This document shows positions 41,807-51,614 of a stretch of DNA of 64,000 nucleotides, in pieces. The position numbers were made by a program, and so were the translations under genes. The first letter of the stretch is position 1; each line of letters opens with the position of its first letter. The notes under the pieces were generated by a model. That model had not been told where the DNA came from. It searched no databases and saw only the letters and a program-made list of their open reading frames with translations. This DNA is from Streptomyces finlayi (lineage in GTDB: Bacteria > Actinomycetota > Actinomycetes > Streptomycetales > Streptomycetaceae), in contig NZ_CP045702.1 of NCBI RefSeq assembly GCF_014216315.1, positions 4,030,001-4,094,000 on the forward strand. Direction: 5' to 3'.

Positions 41807-42739
41807 ATGGAGCATGAGGTGTTCGTTCCGGTTCCGGTCCTGTCCCTGCGGCGGACGCTGGGCGATGCTGCCCGGGTCGCGCGGTGTGTGCCGGGACTCC
41901 AACAGGATGCCGAGGCGTCTGCGGGCCCGCTGGCCGGGCGCCTGAAGGTCAGGGTGGGCGGTCACACGATCACGTACCGGGGTGCGCTGCAGCTCGCCGG
42001 CCGGGACGGTGACACCTTCTCCGTGGCGGGGGAGGGCGTGGAGGCCCGGGGCACGGGCTCGGCGAAGCTGGCTCTGACGCTCACGCTCACGGAGACCGAC
42101 GGCGGTACGACGATCGGGTTCGCCGGCACGGCGGGCGGTGACGGCCGCATCGCGGACCTGGAGGACGCGGCGGCCCTGGCGGCGGCCCACCGCCTGCTGG
42201 ACCGCTTCACGCAGCAGTTGGTGACGGAGTCGCTGGCGGCGGCGCCGGGGGAGAGGGACGCGGAGGCTGAGGCGGCGGAGGCGGCAGCGGGGGTGGCGGC
42301 GAAGGCGGCTGGTGAGGCCGCTGCCGACGAGTTGGGCGCTGCGGACGAGCGGGGCGCTGCAGACGAGTTGGGTGCCGCGGACGAGCAGGCCGCTCCGGAT
42401 GAACAGGACGTTTCCGACGAGGCTTCGTGCGACGAGCCGGAGCCCGGGAAGGGGTCCGTTTACGACGCACCCGTGCCGCCGCCCTCGCTCGACCCGCGCG
42501 CCGAGGTCGAGTTCACCGTGCCGGACGAGCCTCCGGCCGAGGCCGCACACGCCAGGCGCACCATGATCGGGCGCAGCACCGAGGAGGTCGACCACGCACC
42601 CCCGCGCGGCCGGTACGCGCCCGTGCCCTCGCCCGATGCGGGCGGGGCGGCGGCGGCCCTGCGATGGATCGCCCCGGCGGCCGCCCTCGCGCTCGCCTCG
42701 GCGGTGGTTGTGAGCCGTGCGCTGCGGCGCCGTAGGTAG
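41807..42739 (+). CDS. SRPBCC/CoxG-like protein with C-terminal membrane anchor
   Basis: This 310-residue protein. The first 150 residues follow the CoxG (carbon-monoxide dehydrogenase subunit G) pattern: VFVPVPVLSLRRTLGDAARVARCVPG, then ITYRGALQLAGRDGD and RIADLEDAAALAAAHRLLDRF. A long acidic Ala/Glu-rich linker follows (DELGAADERGAADELGAADEQ repeats). The C-terminal helix WIAPAAALALASAVVVSRAL anchors it. The fold binds hydrophobic ligands; no CO dehydrogenase genes are near, so the role is unknown. Confidence 0.8.
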   Translation: MEHEVFVPVPVLSLRRTLGDAARVARCVPGLQQDAEASAGPLAGRLKVRVGGHTITYRGALQLAGRDGDTFSVAGEGVEARGTGSAKLALTLTLTETDGGTTIGFAGTAGGDGRIADLEDAAALAAAHRLLDRFTQQLVTESLAAAPGERDAEAEAAEAAAGVAAKAAGEAAADELGAADERGAADELGAADEQAAPDEQDVSDEASCDEPEPGKGSVYDAPVPPPSLDPRAEVEFTVPDEPPAEAAHARRTMIGRSTEEVDHAPPRGRYAPVPSPDAGGAAAALRWIAPAAALALASAVVVSRALRRRR

Positions 42740-42760
42740 CGGCACACGTAGTGTCGTGGG

Positions 42761-43555
42761 GTGAGCAGAGTCGCGAAGAACGTCCGGCTGACCGTCGGCG
42801 ACGCCGAGTTGACCATTGACCCCACCCATGGCTGCCGGATCGGCAGCTTGCGGATCGGTGGCACCGAACTGCTGCGCCAGGGGGAGAAGTACGGCTGCTT
42901 CCCGATGGTGCCGTGGTGCGGGCGTACCGAGAACGGGGAGTTCCGCAGTGGCGGTGTACTGCACAGCCTGCCGCCGAACTCCCCACCGCACGCCATCCAC
43001 GGCACCGGGCGCGACACCGCCTGGGAGACCGCCAGGGAGGCCGAGAACGAGTCGGCCTTCTACTACGACCTGGCCGATCCGTGGCCGTACCCGGGCCGGG
43101 TCACACAGACCTTCGAGCTCGCCGAGGAATCGTTGACGCTCCGGATGGGCGTCGAGGCGCACGTGGACTCCTTTCCGGCGCAGGCGGGCTGGCACCCGTG
43201 GTTCCTGCGCAACCTCGGGGGTCAGGATGTTCGGATCGGCTTCGACGCCGCCTGGCAGGAGGAGCGCGGCGAGAGCCACCTGCCGACCGGCCGCCGGATC
43301 GACCCGCTGCCCGGGCCGTGGGACGACTGCTTCGGGATGCCCGACGGCGTCGACGTGAAGCTCACCTGGCCTGAGCAGCTGGAGCTGACGGTGAGGAGCC
43401 GCGACGAGTGGGTCGTCGTCTACGACGAGCAGGACGAGGCGGTGTGCGTCGAACCGCAGTCCGGGCCGCCGAACGGGCTGAACACCACACCACGGCTGGT
43501 CACCCCGATCGAGCCGCTGGAGATCGCGACGACCTGGAGCTGGGTGCGGCTCTGA
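42761..43555 (+). CDS. aldose 1-epimerase family protein
   Basis: This 264-residue protein has a galactose mutarotase-like fold: GCFPMVPWCGRTENGEF, HAIHGTGRDTAWE with a conserved histidine, and AGWHPWFLRN with the second histidine. It should interconvert sugar anomers or bind a carbohydrate. GTG start. 30 bp upstream of pyrE and possibly co-transcribed. Confidence 0.88.
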   Translation: MSRVAKNVRLTVGDAELTIDPTHGCRIGSLRIGGTELLRQGEKYGCFPMVPWCGRTENGEFRSGGVLHSLPPNSPPHAIHGTGRDTAWETAREAENESAFYYDLADPWPYPGRVTQTFELAEESLTLRMGVEAHVDSFPAQAGWHPWFLRNLGGQDVRIGFDAAWQEERGESHLPTGRRIDPLPGPWDDCFGMPDGVDVKLTWPEQLELTVRSRDEWVVVYDEQDEAVCVEPQSGPPNGLNTTPRLVTPIEPLEIATTWSWVRL

Positions 43556-43585
43556 CCGGCGACGGCAGCGCTTACCCTCGTTGAC

Positions 43586-44125
43586 ATGACTGACGTACGC
43601 GCTGAGCTGCTCCAGCAGATCAAGGACAAGGCCGTGGTGCACGGCAAGGTGACCCTCTCCTCGGGTCTGGAAGCCGACTGGTACATCGACCTGCGCCGGA
43701 TCACGCTGGACGGCAAGGCCGCACCGATGGTCGGCCAGGTGATGCTGGATGCCACCGCCGGTCTGGACTACGACTGCGTCGGCGGGTTGACGCTGGGCGC
43801 CGACCCGGTGGCCACGTCGATGCTGCACGCCTCCGCGGCGCGCGGGAAGAGTCTGGACGCCTTCGTCGTCCGCAAGGCGCAGAAGGCGCACGGTATGCAG
43901 CGCCGGATCGAGGGCACGGACGTGAAGGGACGTCGCTGCCTGGTCGTCGAGGACACCTCGACGACGGGTGGTTCGCCACTGACCGCCGTGGAGGCGGTGC
44001 GCGAGGCCGGGGGCGAGGTCGTCGCCGTCGCCGTGATCGTGGAGCGGGGAGCCGCTCCCGCTGTCGCGGAGGCCGGGCTGCCGTACGTCCACGTCTACTC
44101 CGTGGCGGACCTCGACCTGGCCTGA
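43586..44125 (+). CDS. pyrE: orotate phosphoribosyltransferase
   Basis: This 179-residue enzyme of pyrimidine synthesis converts orotate and PRPP to OMP. SSGLEADWYIDLRRITLDGKAA holds the catalytic lysine region; CLVVEDTSTTGGSPLTAVEAVREAG is the PRPP loop. Length is normal. The stop is 50 bp before the parS-containing hairpin. Confidence 0.95.
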   Translation: MTDVRAELLQQIKDKAVVHGKVTLSSGLEADWYIDLRRITLDGKAAPMVGQVMLDATAGLDYDCVGGLTLGADPVATSMLHASAARGKSLDAFVVRKAQKAHGMQRRIEGTDVKGRRCLVVEDTSTTGGSPLTAVEAVREAGGEVVAVAVIVERGAAPAVAEAGLPYVHVYSVADLDLA

Positions 44126-44174
44126 ACGGGGTCCGAGTGGAGGCCTGGACCGGGTCTGACCTGCGGATTCGAAC

Positions 44175-44210
44175 AAGGGCGGGCTGTTTCACGTGAAACA
44201 GCCCGCCCTT
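44175..44210. terminator. 36-bp perfect palindrome enclosing a parS site
   Basis: AAGGGCGGGC, a central TGTTTCACGTGAAACA, then GCCCGCCCTT form a fully symmetric 36-bp sequence. The 16-bp centre (44185-44200) is exactly the ParB consensus. The GC-rich outer arms after pyrE look like a terminator stem. One element can thus serve both uses. Confidence 0.85.
44185..44200. promoter_or_regulatory. parS (ParB-binding site)
   Basis: TGTTTCACGTGAAACA is identical to the established bacterial and Streptomyces parS. Streptomyces has about twenty parS sites clustered around oriC, bound by ParB during chromosome segregation. This site lies between pyrE and fba, in the oriC-proximal core region by synteny. 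Confidence 0.93.
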
Positions 44211-44337
44211 GCGCATGTCCGAGGGGAGGAGGCCGGGTGGAGCCGCGGCGAGAGTCTGGGAAGATGGGGGCGACGATGACGTCGCCCCCAGGTCAGGGAC
44301 CAGCACTGCACACCCGCACATCCCAAGGAGCGGACAG

Positions 44338-45360
<1,023 letters not shown>

Positions 45361-45708
45361 TCGGCACCAACGTGTTGTGTGGGCCCGGTACCCCTTGGGG
45401 GCGCTGTCGGTGAATTCGGGCCTGGTTGCTTCGCCCCGTCGTTATGCGGCGGGGCGGAGTGCTGCCAGGGGGCTGGTTCGTGTGCGTGCGTGGGGTTTGT
45501 CGGTGAGCCAGGCGGGGCTGCTGGTGCTGGGCGCGGCGATCGCCTGGGCGACGGTGCGGACCCCGGCGCAGGCGGCCCCGCCGGCGTGCACCGTGCACTG
45601 CGGGGTCGGGGCCCCGCCCCTTGAGCCCGTACGCCGGACGCGAGACGTGCCGGAGCGAGAAGCGGGCTGATGCCCCACGGGCCGGTCCCACCAGGCACAC
45701 TTGAACCC
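45361..45708. other. spacer with one doubtful small frame
   Basis: A forward frame (about 45483-45670) could give a short hydrophobic segment (SQAGLLVLGAAIAWATV) followed by PACTVHCGVGA. It has no good start or ribosome site and is left out as a gene. No terminator is obvious after fba. Confidence 0.4.
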
Positions 45709-46122
45709 ATGTCCATCCACGAGAACCTGCTCGGGGGCCCTTCCCCGACCCATCTGCCCGACGACCCGGAGCCGCGCGAGCTGCTCGCCAACGGCACGGC
45801 GCCCGCCGATGTCGCAGCGAAGTACCCCACCTCCTCGCTGGCCTGGGCGCAGCTCGCCGACGAGGCGTACGAGGGCGGCCGGGTCATCGAGTCGTACGCG
45901 TACGCACGCACCGGCTACCACCGCGGCCTCGACGCCCTGCGCCGCGCCGGCTGGAAGGGCCACGGACCCGTCCCGTTCGAGCACGAGCCGAACCGCGGCT
46001 TCCTGCGGGCGCTCCACGCCCTGGCCCGCGCCGCCGGGGACATCGGCGAGAAGGACGAGTACGAGCGCTGCTCGACGTTCCTGCGTGACTCCTCGCAGAC
46101 CGCCGCCGACACCCTGGGCTGA
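45709..46122 (+). CDS. DUF3151 family protein
   Basis: This 137-residue protein matches the DUF3151 pattern: MSIHENLLGGPSPTHLP, then AKYPTSSLAWAQLADEA and SYAYARTGYHRGLDALRRAGWKG, VPFEHEPNRGFLRALHALA. It is widely kept in actinobacteria next to fba. The helical pairs look TPR-like. Function unknown. Confidence 0.85.
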   Translation: MSIHENLLGGPSPTHLPDDPEPRELLANGTAPADVAAKYPTSSLAWAQLADEAYEGGRVIESYAYARTGYHRGLDALRRAGWKGHGPVPFEHEPNRGFLRALHALARAAGDIGEKDEYERCSTFLRDSSQTAADTLG

Positions 46123-46138
46123 GCCGCCCCGCGCCGCA

Positions 46139-46177
46139 CCGGGCCCCGTGGACGACGAGGACGTCCACGGGGCCCGG
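46139..46177 (+). terminator. terminator of the DUF3151 gene
   Basis: CCGGGCCCCGTGGAC pairs exactly with GTCCACGGGGCCCGG, 16 bp past the stop. It precedes the kynA gene. Confidence 0.85.
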
Positions 46178-46307
46178 TCGCGTGAGCCGCCTCCCGGGCG
46201 ACGGCACCCCCGGTCGCGGCTTAGGATGTGCGGGCAGGGGACCGGAGCTCCACTTCCTCACGGAAGGGGCGGACCGCTACCCGGAAGCTCGTGTCGAGGA
46301 GACAGAA

Positions 46308-47156
46308 ATGTCGACGAATCACCCCGACCCCGAAGCCACCGGTGCGGCCACCCCGCACCTCGACTTCGCGGGAACGACTCCGTACGAGGACTATGTCCAG
46401 GCGGATGTCCTGACCCACCTCCAGCACCTTCGCTCGGACGACCCCGGCGAGATGGTCTTCCTGGTCACGACCCAGGTCATGGAGCTGTGGTTCACGGTCA
46501 TCGTCCATGAGTGGGAGACCGCGGCGCACGCGCTGCGCGAGGACCGCATACCTGTGGCGCGTGACGCGCTCAAGCGGTCCGTGCGGGAGCTGGAGGCGCT
46601 GAACGCCTCCTGGACCCCGCTGGCCGGACTCACCCCCGCCCAGTTCAACTCCTACCGCGGGGCGCTCGGCGAAGGCTCCGGATTCCAGTCGGCGATGTAC
46701 CGGCGGATGGAGTTCCTGCTCGGGGACAAGTCCGCCTCCATGCTCGTCCCGCACCGGGGCGCGCCCCGTGTGTACGCCGAGCTGGAGAAGGCACTCCAGG
46801 AGCCAGGCCTGTACGACGAGGCGCTGGCCCTGCTCGCCAGGCGCGGGCACGCGGTGCCGCAGTCGGTGCTCGGCCGGGACCTGTCCAAGAAGTACGAGCC
46901 CTCGCCCGAGGTCGAGGCGGTCTGGGCGGAGATCTACGCCAACCCCGACCAGCACGACGAGCTGGTCCGCCTCGGTGAGGTGCTCACCGACGTCGGTGAA
47001 CTGGTCTGGCGCTGGCGCAACGACCACCTGGTCGCCACCCGCCGTGCGATGGGTTCGAAGACCGGAACCGGCGGTTCGGCCGGTGTCGCCTGGCTGGAGA
47101 AGCGGGCCACGAAGAACGTCTTCCCCGAGCTCTGGACGGCCCGCAGCCATGTCTGA
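46308..47156 (+). CDS. kynA: tryptophan 2,3-dioxygenase
   Basis: This 282-residue heme enzyme opens the tryptophan indole ring to N-formylkynurenine. PYEDYVQADVLTHLQHLRSDDP, then ELWFTVIVHEWETAAH and FNSYRGALGEGSGFQSAMYR are the core motifs. VWRWRNDHLVATRRAMGSKTGTGGSAGVAWL is the C-terminal substrate region. ATG at 46308 with GGAG upstream. It overlaps kynU by eight bases. Confidence 0.95.
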   Translation: MSTNHPDPEATGAATPHLDFAGTTPYEDYVQADVLTHLQHLRSDDPGEMVFLVTTQVMELWFTVIVHEWETAAHALREDRIPVARDALKRSVRELEALNASWTPLAGLTPAQFNSYRGALGEGSGFQSAMYRRMEFLLGDKSASMLVPHRGAPRVYAELEKALQEPGLYDEALALLARRGHAVPQSVLGRDLSKKYEPSPEVEAVWAEIYANPDQHDELVRLGEVLTDVGELVWRWRNDHLVATRRAMGSKTGTGGSAGVAWLEKRATKNVFPELWTARSHV

Positions 47157-48381
47157 GACCTTCGCCGACCCGCCCTTCGCCGGCACGTCCTTCGCCGAGA
47201 AGGCAGCGGCGCTCGACACCGCCGATGAACTGGGCAAGCTCCGCGAGCTGTTCACCCTCGACGACACCGTCTACCTCGACGGCAACTCGCTGGGCGCACT
47301 GCCCCGCCATGTGCCCGCGCGGCTCCAGGAGGTCGTCACCCGCGAGTGGGGCGAGCTGCGCATCCGGTCCTGGGACGAGAGTGGCTGGTGGACCGCGCCC
47401 GAGCGGATCGGCGACCGCATCGCCCCGCTCGTGGGGGCAGCCGCCGGCCAGATCGTGGTGGGCGACTCGACGAGCGTGAACGTCTTCAAGGCCGTCGTCG
47501 CCGCGAGCCGCCTCGCGGCGGACGGACGCGACGAGATCCTGGTCGACGCGACGACGTTTCCCACCGACGGGTACATCGCCGAGTCCGCCGCCCGGATGAC
47601 CGGTCACCGGATCGTCCCGGTCGCGCCCGCCGACGTACCGGCCGCGCTCGGCCCGCGTACGGCGGTCGTCCTGCTCAACCACGTCGACTTCCGCACGGGC
47701 AGGCTCCATGACCTGCCCGGGCTCACCGCCGCCGTGCACGCGGCGGGCGGCCTCGCCGTCTGGGACCTGTGCCACAGCGCCGGCGCGCTGCCCGTCGGTC
47801 TGGACGAACACGGGGTCGACCTGGCCATCGGCTGCACGTACAAGTACCTGAACGGCGGGCCCGGTTCGCCCGCCTATCTGTACGTCGCCGAGCGCCACCA
47901 GGCGGCCTTCGACTCCCCGCTGCCCGGCTGGACGTCACATGCGGACCCGTTCGCGATGACGTTGGGATACGCCCCCGCCGAGGGTTCGGTCCGGGGCCGG
48001 GTCGGCACCCCCGACATCCTGTCCATGCTGGCGCTCGAGGCGTCGCTGGACGTGTGGGACGGGGTGGACGTGTCCGCCGTACGGGCGAAGTCTCTCGCGC
48101 TGACGGACTTCTTCCTGGAGTGCGTCGCCGCGTACGTGCCGGAGGGCCGGCTCACCTCGGTCACCCCGGCCGCGCACGCGGAACGCGGCAGCCAGGTCGC
48201 CCTGCGGTGCGAGGACGCCGAGCCGGTGATGCGCGCGCTCATCGAGCGGGGCGTCGTCGGGGATCTGCGGCGGCCGGACGTGCTGCGGTTCGGATTCACA
48301 CCGTTGTACGTCGGGTTCGCCGACGCGGAGCGTGCGGCGCGGATTCTCGCGGACGTGCTGGCGGAGCGGGTACAGGCGTAA
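47149..48381 (+). CDS. kynU: kynureninase
   Basis: This 410-residue PLP enzyme cleaves kynurenine to anthranilate and alanine. YLDGNSLGALP, then GDSTSVNVFKAVVAA and WDLCHSAGALPVGLDEHGVDLAIGCTYKYLNGGPG, where the PLP lysine lies in TYKYLN. The ATG sits inside the last codons of kynA, so translation is coupled. Together with the nearby formamidase-like hydrolase it completes the route from tryptophan to anthranilate. Confidence 0.95.
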   Translation: MSETFADPPFAGTSFAEKAAALDTADELGKLRELFTLDDTVYLDGNSLGALPRHVPARLQEVVTREWGELRIRSWDESGWWTAPERIGDRIAPLVGAAAGQIVVGDSTSVNVFKAVVAASRLAADGRDEILVDATTFPTDGYIAESAARMTGHRIVPVAPADVPAALGPRTAVVLLNHVDFRTGRLHDLPGLTAAVHAAGGLAVWDLCHSAGALPVGLDEHGVDLAIGCTYKYLNGGPGSPAYLYVAERHQAAFDSPLPGWTSHADPFAMTLGYAPAEGSVRGRVGTPDILSMLALEASLDVWDGVDVSAVRAKSLALTDFFLECVAAYVPEGRLTSVTPAAHAERGSQVALRCEDAEPVMRALIERGVVGDLRRPDVLRFGFTPLYVGFADAERAARILADVLAERVQA

Positions 48382-48551
48382 CCGCCGGGTCGTCCGGCTG
48401 CCGCTTTGTCCACAAACGCCGTACGGGCCCGAGCGGGCCCGTGCGGCGGTCGTGGACGACCTGACCGGTGGTCATGAACGACCCGCCCGGTGCTGATAAC
48501 GTCCCCGCAGGTCAGGACAGTTGGGCACAGGTGTAGGACGGTTGGAGCAGC

Positions 48552-49427
48552 ATGTCGGATTCTGCCGCGCGTGATCGTGATGCCGCCGAGGAGGAATCGG
48601 CGCTGGCCCACCCGGTGATCGCCCCCGACCGGTCGGCGGCCTACGGCAGCCATCCCGATCAGGTGATCGACTTCTACGCTCCGCGTGACGGCAGAACCGG
48701 GGCGCCGCTCGTGGTACTGCTGCACGGCGGGGCGTGGCGTGCCCCGTACGACCGGCACCATGTGTCGCCGCTCGCGGACTTCCTGGCCCGGCGTGGGTTC
48801 GCCGTCGCCAGTGTGGAGTACCGGCGGGGCGGTGGGATCCCGCATCAGCACGACGGGGGACCGGCCGCGGGCCGCTGGCCCGAGACCTTCGACGACGTGG
48901 CCGCCGCGATGGACGCGATGCCGGTGCTGGCCGGGCGGGAGCTGCCGCAGGCCGATGTGCGGCGGATCGTGGTCACCGGACACTCCGCGGGTGGTCAGCT
49001 GGCGCTGTGGGCCGCCGCCCGGCACGTACTCCCCGAGGGGTCGCCGTGGCGGCTGCCCGCGCCGCCCCCGCTGCGCGGCGTCGTGGCACTGGCCCCGATC
49101 GCCGACTTCGCGACGGCCGCCGAGCTGGACGTGTGCTCGGGCGCCGTGCATCAACTCCTGGGCGGTGAAGGCGAGTTCGCGGAACGCAGTGGCTTTGCCG
49201 ACCCGGCGGCCCTGCTGCCCACCGGTATCGCGACGGCCGTGGTGCAGGGCCTCTGCGATCTGACCGTGCCCCCGGCGGTGGCGGAGGCGTTCGTCGACGC
49301 GGCGGCGAAGGGGGGCGAGATGGTGGGACTGACGCTCCTGGAAGAGGTCGGGCACTTCCCGCTCATCGACCCGTCGGCCGACGCCTGTGCGGTGGTCGCC
49401 GAGGAGCTGGCCCAGCTCGCCTGGTGA
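48552..49427 (+). CDS. alpha/beta hydrolase, probable kynurenine formamidase
   Basis: This 291-residue alpha/beta hydrolase has LVVLLHGGAWRAPYDRHH (oxyanion HGGAW) and TGHSAGGQLALWAAARHV with the nucleophile serine. LDVCSGAVHQLLGGEGEFAER and an aspartate/histidine region at the C-terminus (LLEEVGHFPLIDPSADA) follow. This pattern matches AFMID-type kynurenine formamidase. Its position just after kynA-kynU supports removal of the formyl group between them. The short gap (170 bp) suggests the same regulation or own promoter. Confidence 0.8.
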   Translation: MSDSAARDRDAAEEESALAHPVIAPDRSAAYGSHPDQVIDFYAPRDGRTGAPLVVLLHGGAWRAPYDRHHVSPLADFLARRGFAVASVEYRRGGGIPHQHDGGPAAGRWPETFDDVAAAMDAMPVLAGRELPQADVRRIVVTGHSAGGQLALWAAARHVLPEGSPWRLPAPPPLRGVVALAPIADFATAAELDVCSGAVHQLLGGEGEFAERSGFADPAALLPTGIATAVVQGLCDLTVPPAVAEAFVDAAAKGGEMVGLTLLEEVGHFPLIDPSADACAVVAEELAQLAW

Positions 49428-49532
49428 GCCCGGACCGGCCTTCCGGGTGGCCGTGTAGTCCTTGCGACGGACGCCCGGGAATCCGTATCACTGCTGACGA
49501 CCCCGCTCGCCGTGCCGCCTACCGTGAGAGGC

Positions 49533-50870
49533 GTGACCGAGACCAAGACCAGAAGCCCTGAGTTCCGGGTGGCCGCAGAGGCGATAGGCGGCCTGCGCCG
49601 GGATCTGCTGCGTGACGTGTTCGCCTACCGCCCGCTGGACCCTCTGCCGGCCGGCGGGCGGCTGATCCGCCTGCTGCCGCGGCGGATCGGCGAGGTGGCC
49701 GTCTGGATCAGGCACGGTCTGGTGCTGTTCGCCGCGCTGATCACGGTGCTCACCGGCATCGGGATCGGGCACGGCCAGCTCCTCCTGGGCCTGCTGCCGG
49801 CCATTCCGGTCGCGATGACCCTGGTCAGGCCCGTCGCCGCGTTCTGGGGCTCGATGGCGGCGACCCTCTTCGTCGGTGTCCTGGGGAACGACTGGCCGTG
49901 GGGCCCCAGCAGCTTCCTGGCCCACCTGGTGGTCCTGGTGGTCGTCGCGGCCAGGACCCGGCCGCGTACGGCCGCCTGGATGTGGGTGCTCTCCGCGCTG
50001 CTGGGCATGCTGATGGAGAAGGCCGGGCCCTGGAAGTACTCCTCCTCCACGGCTCCCTTCCTCGTCATCTCCGCGTTCGCCCTGCTCGTCGTGACCGTGG
50101 TGCAGGTGCGGCGCGACGCCCAGCGCGAGGTGACCGTGCAGCGCACCGTGACCGCCGTCGAGCGTGACCGGCGCACGCTCCTGGAGGAGCGCACGACCAT
50201 CGCCCGCGAACTCCACGACGTCGTCGCCCACCACATGTCGGTCGTCGCGATCCAGGCCGAGGCGGCTCCGTACCGGGTGGAGAACCCGCCGCCCGAGCTG
50301 GAGCAGGCGTTCCTCACCATCCGGGAGAACGCCGTCGCCGCCCTCACCGAGCTGCGCCGCGTCCTGGGAGTCGTGCGGGCCGAGGACTACGAGGCCCCCG
50401 GTGCCCCCCAGCCCACGCTCGCCGAGCTGGACCGCCTCCTGGCCAACGTGGGAGACGCGGGTCTGCAGACGGAGAAGACGGTCACCGGGGCCGTACGCGA
50501 GCTGCCGCAGGGCGTCGAGCTGTCGGCGTACCGGATCATCCAGGAGGCGCTGAGCAACACGCTGCGGCACGCTCCGGGCGCCACCGCGAAGGTGGAGATC
50601 GGTTACGTACTCGCAGGACTCGGGCTGCGCGTCGTGAACGGGCCGCCGACCGGTCTCGTCAAGCCGTCGCCGGGGGCCGGGCACGGCATCACGGGGATGC
50701 GCGAGCGGGTGGCCATGCTCGACGGTGAGATGACGGCCGGGACGACGGCGGACGGCGGGTACGAGATCGCCGCCTTCATCCCCGTACAGGCCGTACGCGA
50801 GCCGGCCGCGGATGACGTGCCGGCGGATGACGTGCCGGCGGGCGACACGGTGGCGGGCGGCGCCGTATGA
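49533..50870 (+). CDS. sensor histidine kinase (NarL/DesK type)
   Basis: This 445-residue kinase. Four to six membrane helices occupy residues about 40-170 (VAVWIRHGLVLFAALITVLTGIGI, LLLGLLPAIPVAMTLVRPVAAF and others). The dimerisation helix holds ERTTIARELHDVVAHHMSVVAIQAE with the phosphorylated histidine. The HATPase domain has AYRIIQEALSNTLRHAPG and GHGITGMRERVAMLDGEMTAG. GTG start at 49533 is likely. It overlaps the response regulator by four bases. Signal unknown. Confidence 0.92.
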   Translation: MTETKTRSPEFRVAAEAIGGLRRDLLRDVFAYRPLDPLPAGGRLIRLLPRRIGEVAVWIRHGLVLFAALITVLTGIGIGHGQLLLGLLPAIPVAMTLVRPVAAFWGSMAATLFVGVLGNDWPWGPSSFLAHLVVLVVVAARTRPRTAAWMWVLSALLGMLMEKAGPWKYSSSTAPFLVISAFALLVVTVVQVRRDAQREVTVQRTVTAVERDRRTLLEERTTIARELHDVVAHHMSVVAIQAEAAPYRVENPPPELEQAFLTIRENAVAALTELRRVLGVVRAEDYEAPGAPQPTLAELDRLLANVGDAGLQTEKTVTGAVRELPQGVELSAYRIIQEALSNTLRHAPGATAKVEIGYVLAGLGLRVVNGPPTGLVKPSPGAGHGITGMRERVAMLDGEMTAGTTADGGYEIAAFIPVQAVREPAADDVPADDVPAGDTVAGGAV

Positions 50871-51529
50871 ACCCCGTCAGGGTGCTGATCGTCGACGACC
50901 AGATGATGGTCCGTGAAGGCTTCTCCGTCCTCCTCAACGCGATGCCGGGCATCGAGGTCGTGGGCGAGGCCGTCGACGGCCGCCAGGCCATCGCCCAGGT
51001 CGCCGCCCTTTGCCCCGACGTCGTACTGATGGACATCCGGATGCCGGAACTCAACGGCATCGAGGCGACCCGCGAGATCGTCGCCGCCGACGCGGACGCC
51101 AAGGTCCTCGTCCTCACCACCTTCGACCTCGACGAGTACGTGTACCAGGCGCTGCGTGCGGGGGCCTCCGGCTTCCTGCTGAAGGACGCCTCGGCTCGCC
51201 AGCTGGCGGAAGGCGTACGCGTGGTGGCGTCCGGGGATGCGCTGCTCGCCCCGGCCGTGACACGGCGCCTGATCACGGAGTTCTCGAAACTCTCCGAGGC
51301 GCCGCGGGCGCCCGCGCTCGCCCGGATCGGGGACCTCACGGAGCGGGAGACGGAGGTGCTCGTCCTCATCGCGCAGGGGCTGTCGAACGCGGAGATCGCC
51401 TCGCGTCTGGTGGTGGCCGAGTCCACCATCAAGACCCATGTGAGCCGCATCCTGGTGAAGCTGGGGCTGCGCGACCGGACGCAGGCGGCGGTGTTCGCGT
51501 ACGAGGCGCGGCTGGTCACACCCGGGTAG
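50867..51529 (+). CDS. response regulator, NarL/FixJ family
   Basis: This 220-residue regulator. The receiver domain has VRVLIVDDQMMVREGFSVLL, the phosphorylation aspartate in CPDVVLMDIRMPELNG, and the conserved K in FLLKDASARQL. The LuxR HTH is LTERETEVLVLIAQGLSNAEIASRLVVAESTIKTHV. It pairs with the overlapping kinase gene. Targets may include the P450 or ABC exporter downstream; not shown. Confidence 0.95.
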   Translation: MNPVRVLIVDDQMMVREGFSVLLNAMPGIEVVGEAVDGRQAIAQVAALCPDVVLMDIRMPELNGIEATREIVAADADAKVLVLTTFDLDEYVYQALRAGASGFLLKDASARQLAEGVRVVASGDALLAPAVTRRLITEFSKLSEAPRAPALARIGDLTERETEVLVLIAQGLSNAEIASRLVVAESTIKTHVSRILVKLGLRDRTQAAVFAYEARLVTPG

Positions 51530-51614
51530 GGCTTCGTCCCGGCGCGTACCAGGCCGCCGGTGCGCAGGGCACTCACCTCTCGAACCGGGCCCCGGCCCCG
51601 GGTAGCGTCGGGGC

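Noticed and set aside
45377..45670. Small forward frame after fba with a hydrophobic run
   Set aside because: No ribosome site, competing frames of equal length and no recognisable pattern.
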